Shown piece by piece: positions 42,967 to 52,426 of a stretch of DNA of 64,000 nt. The position numbers were made by a program, and so were the translations under genes. This DNA comes from Artemia franciscana (lineage: Eukaryota; Arthropoda; Branchiopoda; Anostraca; Artemiidae). The stretch covers positions 23,008,281 through 23,072,280 of the forward strand of contig NC_088867.1 in the NCBI RefSeq assembly GCF_032884065.1, read 5' to 3'. Under the pieces are notes generated by a model that was not told where the DNA came from, searched no databases, and saw only the letters and a program-made list of their open reading frames with translations. Within the stretch, counting starts at the first letter, position 1. Every line of letters starts with the position of its first letter.

Positions 42967-43685
42967 AGATATAGATTTCTTTCTGCGTTACAAATCATGC
43001 CAAGCAATCCCCCTTTCACTACTGCAAAATTTCACACAGATATTGTACAGGTAAAATTTCCTTCCCGCCAAAAACTCCCCCAGTGTAAAATAGTCCACCC
43101 TTTAAAAAAAATCCTCCCCAAATGTTTTTTTGCATAGTTGCCAAAAAAAGATACTATGCATAAACTTTTGGCATATTATATAACTAACGGTTCTTCCCCC
43201 CGGAGGAAATAGGGAGTTATATCAAATTTAGAGGAGTGGTTATTAGACCTTTCAACTCAGCTAAACCAACTGGGTGTCTTTTTGACAAAATTTTGATCGG
43301 AGGTCTAGTGGTAAAATGGACGTGAGAGGGGATCACTTATTCTCTAGTCTTACTAGTCAGTTAAAAAGGGAATTAAAACTTTTAACTTCTGTTCAAATCA
43401 GCACTCTTTTGATCTTCTAGAGCTGCCGGATTGGGACGATCACCTCTAGGAAAAATAAATAAAAAAGAAACAAGAAAATCAACATAAATTTTTGTACGAA
43501 ATTCCACATTTATGTATATAAAATATTGAAACATTGACAATAGGGTTTTTCTAAAATAATGAATTTGTCAGTGTGATTTACATTAAGATGATATTACTTT
43601 TTTTGGTGTCTCTCCAATTAGGGGAAATTCATCTGGCTCATAGCTTTTGATGGGAAACATTAAACTGATTGAATTTTATATTTTA
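42967..43685. other. unassigned non-coding DNA
   Basis: Between two Helitrons. No gene, no recognised repeat. Confidence 0.4.
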
Positions 43686-43847
43686 CTAGCGCTTCGCCAC
43701 ACCAACAGCTAGTATACCATACCAACACATAGTTGGTGAGGGCACTTCGCCCCCCCTCCTCCCAAGCCCTCCGACGCAGGTGAGTCGTTACGTGCCATAT
43801 TAGTTGCGTGCCATTATAGTTGAGTCCCTGTGTCCCACCTGTGAATA

Positions 43848-43850
43848 TAG

Positions 43851-43938
<88 letters not shown>
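43848..43938. repeat. (TA)n microsatellite
   Basis: About 45 units with one interruption. It lies directly after the Helitron helicase C-terminal coding end, where Helitron E has a shorter AT tract. Confidence 0.95.
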
Positions 43939-43941
<3 letters not shown>

Positions 43942-43944
43942 TTT

Positions 43945-44140
43945 AACTACGTAAAACTTGCGAATATACAACATTCTTCGCTGTCCCATTGTCTGTGCAT
44001 ATAAATGGATTGTCAAGTTTACCGACTCTTGACATGCAACATATAATTGTCCATGGGAAAAACAATCCGTATTCAGATCTATACCGCATTTTTCTAATGA
44101 TTGCCCTTGAGCTTTGTTGATAGTGATTGCTAATAGAACA
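43945..44140 (-). pseudogene. Helitron B helicase C-terminal fragment
   Basis: It reads [20 protein letters not shown] then [11 protein letters not shown], the last helicase motifs, with a frameshift after YVAC, then the terminal VVYSQVLRS-like end. No other part of the protein is present in this element. Confidence 0.8.
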
Positions 44141-44144
44141 TTCC

Positions 44145-45600
44145 CTGGGTCCCCGTCGTCATTTATACATCCCCCTATGCCCCCTGGCGTCCCCATTGTA
44201 ATTATATCCCTTTGTCCCGATCGTCATTTATATTCCCTCTGTCTCGGTCGTCATTTGTGTCCCGGTGTCCCAGTCTGTAATTTCTCTTTGAGTGTCCCGG
44301 TCGTCATTTATATTCCCTTTGTCCCGGTGTCCTGGTCGTCATTTGTGTCCCAGTCTGTAATTTCTCTTTGAGTGTCCCGGTCGTCATTTATATTCCCTTT
44401 GTCCCGGTGTCCCGGTCGTCATTTGTGTCCCAGTCTGTAATTTCTCTTTGAGTATCCCGGTCGTCATTTATATTCTCTTTGTCCCGGTCGTCATATATGT
44501 CCCGGTGTCCCGGTCTGTAGTGTCATCTTATAACGACGTCATATACAAAGCCTTATATACTTATAATGACGTCATATACAAACCCACAAGCGAACAAACA
44601 TGCATACATACAATTTATTTATATATGTATATAGTTTATTTTTTAGTTTTTTCTTTTTTAGATTTTTTCTTTTCTTAGTTTTTTCTTTTTTAGTTTTTCT
44701 TTTTTTTAGTTTCTTCTTTTTATTGATTTGTTTTCTTTTTAGTTTTATCTTCTTTTTTTAGTTTTTTTTCTTTTTTAGTTTTTTGTTTTTTAGTTTTTTT
44801 TTGTTTTTCTTTTTTTTTAGTTTTTTCTGTTTTTTAGTTTTTTTCTAATTTTTTCTTTTTAGTTTCTTTTTTAGTTTTGTAGCTTTTTTAGTTTTTTTAG
44901 CTGTTTTCTTTTTAGTTTTTCACCTTTTTTATTTTTTCTTTTTTTGATTTTTTTCTCTAGGTTTTTTCTTTTTTTTAGTTTTATTTCTTTTTTAGTTTTT
45001 TTCTTTTATAGTTTTTCTCTTTTTTAGTTTTTTATATTTTTTTTGTTTTTTAGTTTTTCTTTTTTGTAGCTTTTTTAGTTTTTTTAGCTTTTTTCTTTTT
45101 AGTTTTTTATCTTTCTTGTTTTTTTTCTTTTTTAGTTTTTTTCCTTTTTTAGTTTTTTTTCTATTTTAGTTTTTCTTTTTTTAGTTTTTTTCTTTTATAT
45201 ATTTTTTTCCTTTTTTGTTTTTTAATTTTTTTTTAGTTTCTCTCTTTTTTAATTTTTCTGTTTTTAGTTTTTTTTTTCTTTTTCAGGTTTTTCTTTCAGT
45301 TTCTTCTTTATTTTTCAGACCTCATTTGCAAACCCTCAAACATACAAAAAAACAAGCATGTTGTAATTTTTTTCTTTATTAGTTTTTTCTTTTTTTAGTT
45401 TTGTAGGTTTTTTGGTTTTTTAGCTTTTTTTTCTTTTTAGTTTTTTACCTATTTAATTTTTTTTTATTTTTTTTTTAGGTTTTCTTTTTTTTAGTTTTTT
45501 TCTTTAATAATTTTTTGTTTTTTTCTTTTTTTTTTGTTTTTTAGCATTTTTAGTTTTTGTAGTTTTTTTTCAGTTCTCTTTTTCTTCTTTATTTTTCAGA
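44145..45600. repeat. minisatellite and T-rich arrays in Helitron B
   Basis: 44145-44530: irregular units such as GTCCCGGTCGTCATTTATAT and CTGTAATTTCTCTTTGAGTG. 44630-45600: degenerate TTTTTTAGTTTTTTC units. Both types recur in Helitron E (57030-58770), and the first also in the 548-bp Helitron and, inverted, at 59880-60085. Confidence 0.85.
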
Positions 45601-46016
45601 CGTCATCTGCAAACCCTCAACACAGAAATATATACAACTTATTTTTATATATATAGAAGATATAATCTGGCGTAACAGACATAGTGTAACAGACATATCA
45701 GACATACAACTTATTTATATATATATAGATAGATAGATAGATAGATGATTCACCAAAAAAGCAAAGCTGATTTTCTACAATAAGTGATATGACTATTCCT
45801 TTTTTCCTGGGCTTAGTTGCTAAAATAAAGTTTCAAATTTACAATTAGCAAAAAAATACTACTAAAAGCTAAAACGAGGAACAAACCTAAGAATCAGAAA
45901 TGAAATATAAAAGCTTATTATTTCATACATCCATGTTACTAAGACTTCACAATTTGCTTTTTAAACTTCAAACTGGGAAAATTGAAAACAAAAGCATTTT
46001 TTCTTGTACATAAGAA

Positions 46017-46733
46017 TCAAAAAACAACAAGAAGTCCAAAAATACCATAGAGCAATGCACACGGATAAGCCACCAAGGTTTGCTGCTTCTCCATACCAAG
46101 AGCAGTAACAAAAAGTTTTGATGACGAAATAGCACACCAAAAAACACACAGTCCAGTTAAAATGAAACCAATCAATCCTTTCAATGGCAACACTATACCC
46201 ATGGCAGCCAGTCCAACCATTGGCAAAAGACAATATCCTAGGACTGAAATTGTTGCACCAAGGGACGGTCCAGTGTTTTTCATTAGGTTCAAGAGGCAAT
46301 ACATTCCCAAACAACCAAACGCTCCTATACCATAAACATAACTAAAGTAAAGTTTTCCTAACAATAACAAGCAAGCTCCAAAGAGAAAACCAAATAGTAG
46401 AGGACCAGCTAAATCTGTATCTTGTAATATCTTAGGATCGGTTTGTTTGAATGGATTTAAAACACCAAGGGTTATCTGAACAATGTGATCTGGATTAATT
46501 CCTAGTTCTTTAAGCAAGGGTGGCTCATCTTCAAAGTCTTGTATTTTAGATTCAGGTAGAGAAGTCGGTCGAAACTGAATATTTCGTTTTGGGTATATAC
46601 CATTAACGGTGTTTGCTTGATCATAGTCAAAACTTTGAAAATCCAATGAATAGGAACATTGGTCAACATAAACTGACTGATTAGGTTCTCCCACTAGTTC
46701 TTGTTGGTAAAATTGATTATCACACTTATCCAT
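46017..46733 (-). CDS. YIPF5/Yip1-family Golgi membrane protein
   Basis: A 238-codon intact ORF. ATG at 46733 has a strong context (AACAAAATGG); the frame runs five codons further up but only from a TTG. Yip1-domain proteins cycle between ER and Golgi, bind Yif1 and Rab GTPases, and act in vesicle budding. Landmarks: a ~75-residue hydrophilic N-terminus, EDEPPLLKELGINPDHIVQI and LNPFK preceding the membrane domain, the family DLAGPLLFG motif, YVYGIGAFGCLG, VLGYCLLPMVGLAAMG, and a C-terminal helix VAYPCALLYGIFGLL. About five transmembrane segments. Human YIPF5 is 257 residues, so the length is normal. There is no intron and no poly(A) tract after the stop, so it could be an old retrocopy under selection or a naturally intronless gene. 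It is the only convincing intact host gene in the window. Confidence 0.9.
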   Translation of the reverse strand: MDKCDNQFYQQELVGEPNQSVYVDQCSYSLDFQSFDYDQANTVNGIYPKRNIQFRPTSLPESKIQDFEDEPPLLKELGINPDHIVQITLGVLNPFKQTDPKILQDTDLAGPLLFGFLFGACLLLLGKLYFSYVYGIGAFGCLGMYCLLNLMKNTGPSLGATISVLGYCLLPMVGLAAMGIVLPLKGLIGFILTGLCVFWCAISSSKLFVTALGMEKQQTLVAYPCALLYGIFGLLVVF

Positions 46734-47309
46734 TTTGTTTACCAGCAAAGAAATATAGAAAATTATCTTGAAGGATCAATGTTTAACATTATTTCCTTAT
46801 ATACATGTGTCAAGTAGTTCAAACTTAGAAAAAACATAACTAATTTCAAAGTTTTGAGGTATTTTTCTAGTTTTAATGAATAAATTGAAATGATTGCTCC
46901 GACACTATAAATATTATTGCATCTTACATAATTAGGCATCCTGAGCTGAAAATTGAAAAAAAAATTGTCTTGTCGAAACATAAATGTATATAAATACTGG
47001 ACTAACTTATTACGTCATTGGTTATACGTATAGAACGTCATCATTCATAAGGCTTGTAAGTGAAAATCCAATTTTTATAATAGAGAAAATTTTTTGTTGC
47101 AAAAGGTTCTTAACCCCAGCAATTTTCTTCAAAATGAGTTATTAATAAACTCTGCGATGCTTCAGTGCCCCACTATCTAAGGAAATAAAAAAGAAAACAA
47201 AGATGCCGTAAATGAAGAATATCGCTTATGCAGCCACTTTTCTTGATTTTCGAGCCAATACATTTTCTTTGTTATTCAAGCCAGGAGACAGTAATTTTCA
47301 CATATAAGG

Positions 47310-47880
47310 GCTGTGGATAAGGTTGTTCTAATTGTGTACTTTATGTTTTGATCTGACTCTATTTTTCGAGTTACAGGCTATTTTATTTTTTAGTATTAGA
47401 CGTGATCATTTGTTACTTGGCTGCTAGCGACGGCTGCAACCCAGATTCTATAGAAGGGTATTGGACAAGGTGGTTTTAATTGTATACTTATTCTCTTATC
47501 TGAATTTAGTTTTAGGGGTTGCAGACTATTGAATTTCTTATTACGGAACATGATTTCCCTTACAAGGCTGCTAGCTACCGCTGCCAACCGGATAAAATGA
47601 AGTGTATCTATCTTTTATGTAAACCTTGATTCTGAAATACCCTTTGTGTAACCCTGATTACAAACAGTAAAAAGTCTACGGCTTTTCTTCTTCGGAATAG
47701 TAAAAGAAGAACGTCAAAGAGTCAGACAGCTAACTAAGTCGAATATTTACAATGGTTTGTTTTTCTAATAATCGTCTTTTATTATAACCCATTTATAAGA
47801 AACTACATCGTATTTTTTAGTATTGGACATAATCGTGCCTTACTTGACTGCTAGCTACTGCTGCAACCTGGATTTCTTCT
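47310..47880. repeat. diverged ~145-bp direct repeats
   Basis: Three related stretches each end in GGCTGCTAGC-ACxGCTGCAACC-like sequence (about 47420, 47562 and 47855). The first two also share GGACAAGGTGGTTTTAATTG-type and GGTTGCAGACTATT-type parts. Strongly diverged, so old. Confidence 0.5.
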
Positions 47881-47917
47881 TTTTTCTTATAGTAGCTTTG
47901 AGCTGTTCTTTAATATC

Positions 47918-47982
47918 GGCCTAATGGTCTAGGGATATGATTCCTGCTTTGGATGTGGGGAGTTTCAAATCCTACACAAGCC
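47918..47982 (+). pseudogene. tRNA-Pro(UGG)-like relic or SINE head
   Basis: 65 bases that follow a proline tRNA: A-box-like TGGTCTAGGGATATGA, anticodon region CTTTGGATG (TGG), B-box-like TTTCAAATCC, and an acceptor 3' side ACAAGCC pairing with the 5' GGCCT only in part. About seven bases of the variable/T-stem 5' side are missing, so it cannot fold normally. It may be a tRNA pseudogene or the head of a tRNA-derived SINE. Confidence 0.6.
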
Positions 47983-48328
47983 AAACTGTTATGATTTCCA
48001 AGTTTGATTTCTAATTAATATCAACAACACCAGCTGTTTCAAAGATAATTCAAATTTCTATTTTCTAATATTTTCCGTAATCCCATTAATATGCTCGTAA
48101 AATGTTTCTCAGTTTATCAATATGGATTATTCCCATCTTATTGGACTTCTAGACAAACTTCTCAACTGAATCTTTGTGGGTTATCTTCGTGAGCCTTGGG
48201 TATATTTTCATTTTTTTTCATGTAGCTTTTGTCACCCTAATATTTAATCATTTTTCTGGTAACAACTGTTTGTATATTCCTCTCGATAATCATCTTTGTG
48301 ATCACGCTCCTTGATCTTTTGTGTTACT

Positions 48329-48792
48329 GTTTCAATTTTAGTTCTGGTTCAATTTTGTTACTGGTTTAATTTTTGTTTTGATAGCCCTGGTTTGTTGGAT
48401 AATCCTCCTTGCTCTTTTGGATGGCTCTCTTAATTTTTGGTTCTTGATAACCCTGATCTCTTAAATACCTTTATTTTTCTCTGTCATATTTCATTTTCTT
48501 AAAACCTGGATCATAAGACAGCTTAGTAGCCATCCTTACGTGTGTTCGAGTTTTGTTCCTGGTTCAATTTTAGTTCTGGTTCAATTTTGTTACTGGTTTA
48601 ATTTTTGTTTTGATAGCCCTGGTTTGTTGGATAATCCTCCTTGTTCTTTTGGATGGCTCTCTTAATTTTTGGTTCTTGATAACCCTGATCTCTTAAATAC
48701 CTTTATTTTTCTCTGTCATATTTCATTTTCTTAAAACCTGGATCATAAGACAGCTTAGTAGCCATCCTTACGTGTGTTCGAGTTTTGTTCCT
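48329..48792. repeat. 232-bp perfect tandem duplication
   Basis: 48329-48560 is repeated as 48561-48792 with a single difference (CCTTGCTC against CCTTGTTC). Both copies end CGAGTTTTGTTCCT. A very recent duplication, or an assembly artefact. Confidence 0.9.
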
Positions 48793-49373
48793 TTCGGTGG
48801 CCTTTTTATATCTTTTAGAGAGAATTATCTGAAATATTCTCAGATATTTCCAGATTTTGTTCGTTTTTTTTTTGTAGTAGCTTTTTTAAAGTAGATATTT
48901 GGATTGCTCTGATACTATTCTCGGTTTTTCTTTCTTTTATTTGGTTCTCTTACAGTTTATGCCGTGCAGTAATGGATGTCACATATATGTCTTGCAGTTT
49001 ACATGATTTATGCTGTTTAAATAATATTTATGCAGTTTACGTAATAACTTTAGCAATTCTGAACGTAGAAATAATATAAAATAAAATGTATTTGAAATGT
49101 TCTTTTTTCTATAGAAAAACGGAAATGTTACAGAGATGCGTACTTTAGGATTTCAAGTGAAAAATGTTTATTCCAAGAGAAAATTATAGTTTTGAACTGT
49201 AAGACGAAACAAAATACGAAGTAGTTACAACCTAACAAAAAAAAATTAGTTTCGATATTTTCAGATTTTTTTTTTGGTTTAAATTTAAAAATAAATTATA
49301 TTGCTCGGACATCTATCTATTCTTATCTATCTATATATATAAAAATAAGTTGTCTGTCTGTCTGTGGATCATG

Positions 49374-49445
49374 TGACGTCATGTTTCTGTGTTGACTGAC
49401 GTCATGAAATTAGTTGTCGTCATTTTTGCTTTGACGGTGACGTCA
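49374..49445. promoter_or_regulatory. cluster of TGACGTCA palindromes in the Helitron leader
   Basis: Perfect 8-bp CRE/ATF-type palindromes at 49374, 49397 and 49438, upstream of the ORF start. Such motifs recur in the leaders of most Helitron copies here. Regulatory function is inferred only from the known CREB/ATF consensus. Confidence 0.4.
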
Positions 49446-49486
49446 TTCAAGATATTTAAGACATATGTTCACGTAGAAATCTATTA

Positions 49487-50260
49487 ATGTTTAAGTTTAC
49501 AATGACTGATGAACTTACCATGGCAAAAGCCGATGAAGATGCTCAAAGAGTCTATGCCAAAAAACTTGCTGCTGATGGAGAAAGTCAGAAAAGAAAGCGT
49601 GCCGAGGAATCAAAAGAACAGCAAGGAAACAGGCTTGAGGCTGATAGAGAAAGAAAGAACAGAAAGCGTGCCGAGGAATCAAAAGAACAGCAAAGAAACA
49701 GGCTTGAGGCTGATATAGAAAGAAAGAACAGAAAGCGTGCCGAGGAATCAAAAGAACAGCAAGGAAACAGGCTTGAGGCTGATAGAGAAAAAAAGAACAG
49801 AAAGCGTGCCGAGGAACTACCAGAGCAACGCGGAAGCAGACTTGCTGCTAAAAGAGAAAGTGAAAAAAGAAGGCGTGCCGAGGAATTACAAGAACAGCAA
49901 GAAATCAGGCTTGCTGCTGATAGAGAAAGTAAGAAAAGAAAGCGTGCCGAGGAATCACAAGAACAGCAAGATATCAGGCTTGCTGCTGATAGAGAAAGTA
50001 AGAAAAGAAAGCGTGCCGAGGAATCGGAGCAACCTGAAAGTTATCGCCTGGCATTCAGGTACAACCCATTCGATGATTATAGCTTGAGTAGATGTGTTCA
50101 AATCGGGACAATGTCTAAAATTTGTCCCTATTGCAAGGCCTTGAAATTCAATGGTGAAACAATGGGAATGTGTTGCGCCTCAGGAAAAGTTAAACTTCCT
50201 CTATTGGCTGCACCACCAGAGCCATTGAAGACGAATGAATGCTTGCCTGAAAAATTCTAA
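49487..50260 (+). CDS. Helitron C N-terminal protein with 23-residue repeats
   Basis: An intact 257-codon ORF. Its first Met is at 49487 and further Mets follow at codons 6 and 12; the real start is uncertain. After a short leader come six tandem 23-residue repeats of the type KRKRAEESQEQQxxRLAADR, highly charged and probably helical. Then comes a zinc-finger-like segment, CPYCKALKFNG and MGMCCASGKVKLP, homologous to the N-terminus of the full Rep-helicase in Helitron D. The internal deletion joins it to an out-of-frame part of the helicase, giving a stop soon after PPEPLK. It could be expressed as a small basic DNA-binding-like protein, but there is no evidence for this. Confidence 0.6.
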   Translation: MFKFTMTDELTMAKADEDAQRVYAKKLAADGESQKRKRAEESKEQQGNRLEADRERKNRKRAEESKEQQRNRLEADIERKNRKRAEESKEQQGNRLEADREKKNRKRAEELPEQRGSRLAAKRESEKRRRAEELQEQQEIRLAADRESKKRKRAEESQEQQDIRLAADRESKKRKRAEESEQPESYRLAFRYNPFDDYSLSRCVQIGTMSKICPYCKALKFNGETMGMCCASGKVKLPLLAAPPEPLKTNECLPEKF

Positions 50261-51115
50261 TTTATGGGCACACGTAAAAATATTAAAATTAACTACAAAT
50301 ATGCGTGTCCGATTGCAAAACGATGACTCTGGTCAAACATTTTCAGATCAATTGCTGACAATTGGAAACGGAAAGCTCCCAGTAGACTCAATTTCAGGAC
50401 GTATACAACTACCTGCTGATTTCTGTAATTTAGTGACGTCCAAAAATGAATTGATTGAAAAAGTATTTCCGAATATTCTAGAAAATTATAAAAATAATAA
50501 ATGGCTAAGTGAAAGAGCGATTCTCGCATCCAAAAATATAGACGTCCACGAAATCAACAATATTGTTTTGACCAAGATTCGAGACCAGGCAGTCCTTTAC
50601 AAGTCAGTCGACACAGTTTTGGAACCAAATGAAGCGGTTAATTATCCATCTGAATTTTTAAATTCCATAGATCCTTCAGGGTTTCCACCACACGTGCTAC
50701 AACTAAAAATAGGCGTACCAATAATACTTTGAAGAAATATCAACCCACCAAAGCTTTGCAATGGCACGCGACTTGCCGTAAAAAAAACAATGGAAAACCT
50801 AATAGAGGCCACAATCTTGACAGGGCCTTATGAGGGTGAGGCTGTTCTTATTCCTCGCATTCCCATGATTCCAACGGATCTGCTTTTTCAATTTAAAAGA
50901 TTGTAATTCCCAATTCGATTAGTATTTGCAATCACCATTAACAAAGCTCAAGGTCAATCATTAGAAAAATGTGGTATAGATCTTAATACTGATTGTTTTT
51001 CCCATGGACAATTGTACGTTGCATGTTCGAGGGTCGGTAAACCTGACAATGTATTTATATGCAGCGACAATTGGACAGCGAAGAATGTTGTATATTCGCA
51101 GGTTTTACGCAGTTA
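50235..51115 (+). pseudogene. Helitron C helicase C-terminal half
   Basis: It reads ACLKNSNLWAHVKILKLTTN, MRVRLQNDDSGQTFSDQLLT, then after a stop (50730) and frame changes the final helicase motifs [17 protein letters not shown] and [20 protein letters not shown]. The frame differs from the upstream ORF. Walker A and B are deleted, so it has no helicase activity. Confidence 0.8.
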
Positions 51116-51435
51116 ATTTGTATTGTATCTATCTATCTATCTATCTATATAAAAACGAGTTGTGTGGATGCATGTTTGTTTGTTTGTAAAATGAGCGTTT
51201 GCATATGACGTCATTATTAGTACATACGGCTTTGTATATGCACAGACAATGGGAAAGCCAAGAATGTTGTTTATTCGCAATTTTTACATAGTTTGCAACA
51301 CATATATAAATCTATCTATATTCACAGGTGGGACACAGGGACACAACTACAATGGCGCATAACTAATATGGCGCGTAACGACTTACGCGCGCGGGGGGGG
51401 CTTGGGGGGGCGCGAAGCGCCCCACCAACTAGGTG

Positions 51436-51469
51436 TTGGGGTGGCGCTTCGCGCCACCCCAACAGCTAG
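51436..51469 (+). repeat. Helitron 3' terminal hairpin and CTAG end
   Basis: Arms TTGGGGTGGCGC and GCGCCACCCCAA around TTC, then CAG and CTAG. This is the classic Helitron 3' structure (hairpin shortly before CTRR). Inverted copies are at 39623-39657 and 56656-56688. Confidence 0.95.
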
Positions 51470-51753
51470 TTTATATATATAAATAAGTTGTCTGTGGGTT
51501 ATGTCTGTTACACTTTGTCTGTTGAGCCAGATTATATCTTCTATATATATAAAAATAAGTTGTATGTATTTTTGTGTTGAGGGTTTAAATGTAAAAACTA
51601 TGAATTGCATAAATATTTCGAAATATTTTGACAATAGATTAATCTAATTTGAAAACCTTAAAAAAGATGCTTAAAATTTTGAGGTTTATTATAAATTGTA
51701 GAGCTTTAGCAAGCTTGGCACGTGGAGATTTCTCCAACTGTCAATTTTATAAA

Positions 51754-52426
51754 ATGTTACCAAAAAGCAAAACCAGGCATGCGGTTCAAAGAGAAAAGGC
51801 AAGATTAGGAATGTGCAATTTACGTCAACGAAGGTGTGTCGAGGAACTACCAGAGCAACGCGAAACCAGACTTGCTGCTGAAAGAGAAAGTAAAAAAAGA
51901 CGTGTCGAGGAATCACAAGAGCAACATGAAAACAGGCTTGCGGCTTCAAGAGATAATGCTAGATTAGGAATGTGCAATTTACGTCAACGAAGGCGTGTCG
52001 AGGAACTACCAGAGCAACGCGAAACCAGACTTGCTGCTAAAAGAGAAAGTACAAAAAGAAGGCGTGCCGAGGAATCACAAGAACAGCAAGAAAACAGGCT
52101 TGCGGCTGATAGAGAAAGTAAGAAAAGAAAGCGTGCCGAGGAATCACAAGAGCAACCTGAAAATTATCGCCTGGCATTCAGGTACAGCCCAGTCGATGAT
52201 TATAGTAGATGTGTTCGAATCGGGACTATGTCAAATTTGTCCCTATTGCAAGGCCTTGAAATTCAATGGTGAAACAATGGGAATGTGTTGCGCCTCAGGA
52301 AAAGTTAAACTTCCTCTATTGGCTGCACCGCCAGAGCCATTGAAGACTTTGCTTACTGGAACTACGTCAGAATCTAAGCGTTTTTTTTATCACAGATCAG
52401 AAAATATAACTCATGTTTCCAAATGA
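51754..52426 (+). pseudogene. Helitron D N-terminal repeats and zinc segment
   Basis: ATG at 51754 (MLPKSKTRHAVQREKARLG). Charged repeats ELPEQRETRLAAERES alternate with two LGMCNLRQRR insertions, fewer and more varied than in Helitron C. A small deletion near 52230 shifts the frame before CPYCKALKFNG and MGMCCASGKVKLP. Confidence 0.75.

Larger units (their letters stand above)
43686..45653 (-). mobile_element. Helitron B, non-autonomous, minisatellite-filled
   Basis: Minus-strand element with its 5' end at about 45653 (TCTATATATATAAAAATAAG). The 3' end is rearranged: two CTAG-type ends (43686-43689 and about 43706-43710) with a broken hairpin. Inside, from the 3' side: (TA)n, a piece of helicase C-terminus, a minisatellite (44145-44530), TGACGTCA motifs, and ~970 bp of T-rich array (44630-45600). 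A second truncated 5' end with (TAGA)n lies at 45690-45746. Confidence 0.7.
46734..49329. other. non-coding DNA upstream of the YIPF5-like gene
   Basis: No gene recognised. It may contain the promoter and 5' UTR of the YIPF5-like gene near 46740-47000; I see no clear core promoter element. It includes diverged repeats at 47310-47880, a tRNA-like relic at 47918 and a tandem duplication at 48329-48792. Confidence 0.5.
49330..51469 (+). mobile_element. Helitron C, internally deleted
   Basis: 5' end TCTATATATATAAAAATAAG at 49330. 3' end with hairpin (51436-51462) and CTAG at 51466-51469, followed by T. Compared with Helitron D it lacks ~3.1 kb (all of Rep and the first half of the helicase). It keeps the leader, an intact N-terminal ORF and a broken helicase C-terminus. 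The same short (TATC)n-containing 3' region (51124-51425) occurs in Helitron D at 56323-56615. Confidence 0.9.

Noticed and set aside
44145-44530. CRISPR-like spacing of repeats
   Set aside because: The units vary in length and sequence, spacers are themselves repeats, and the genome is eukaryotic; it is a minisatellite.
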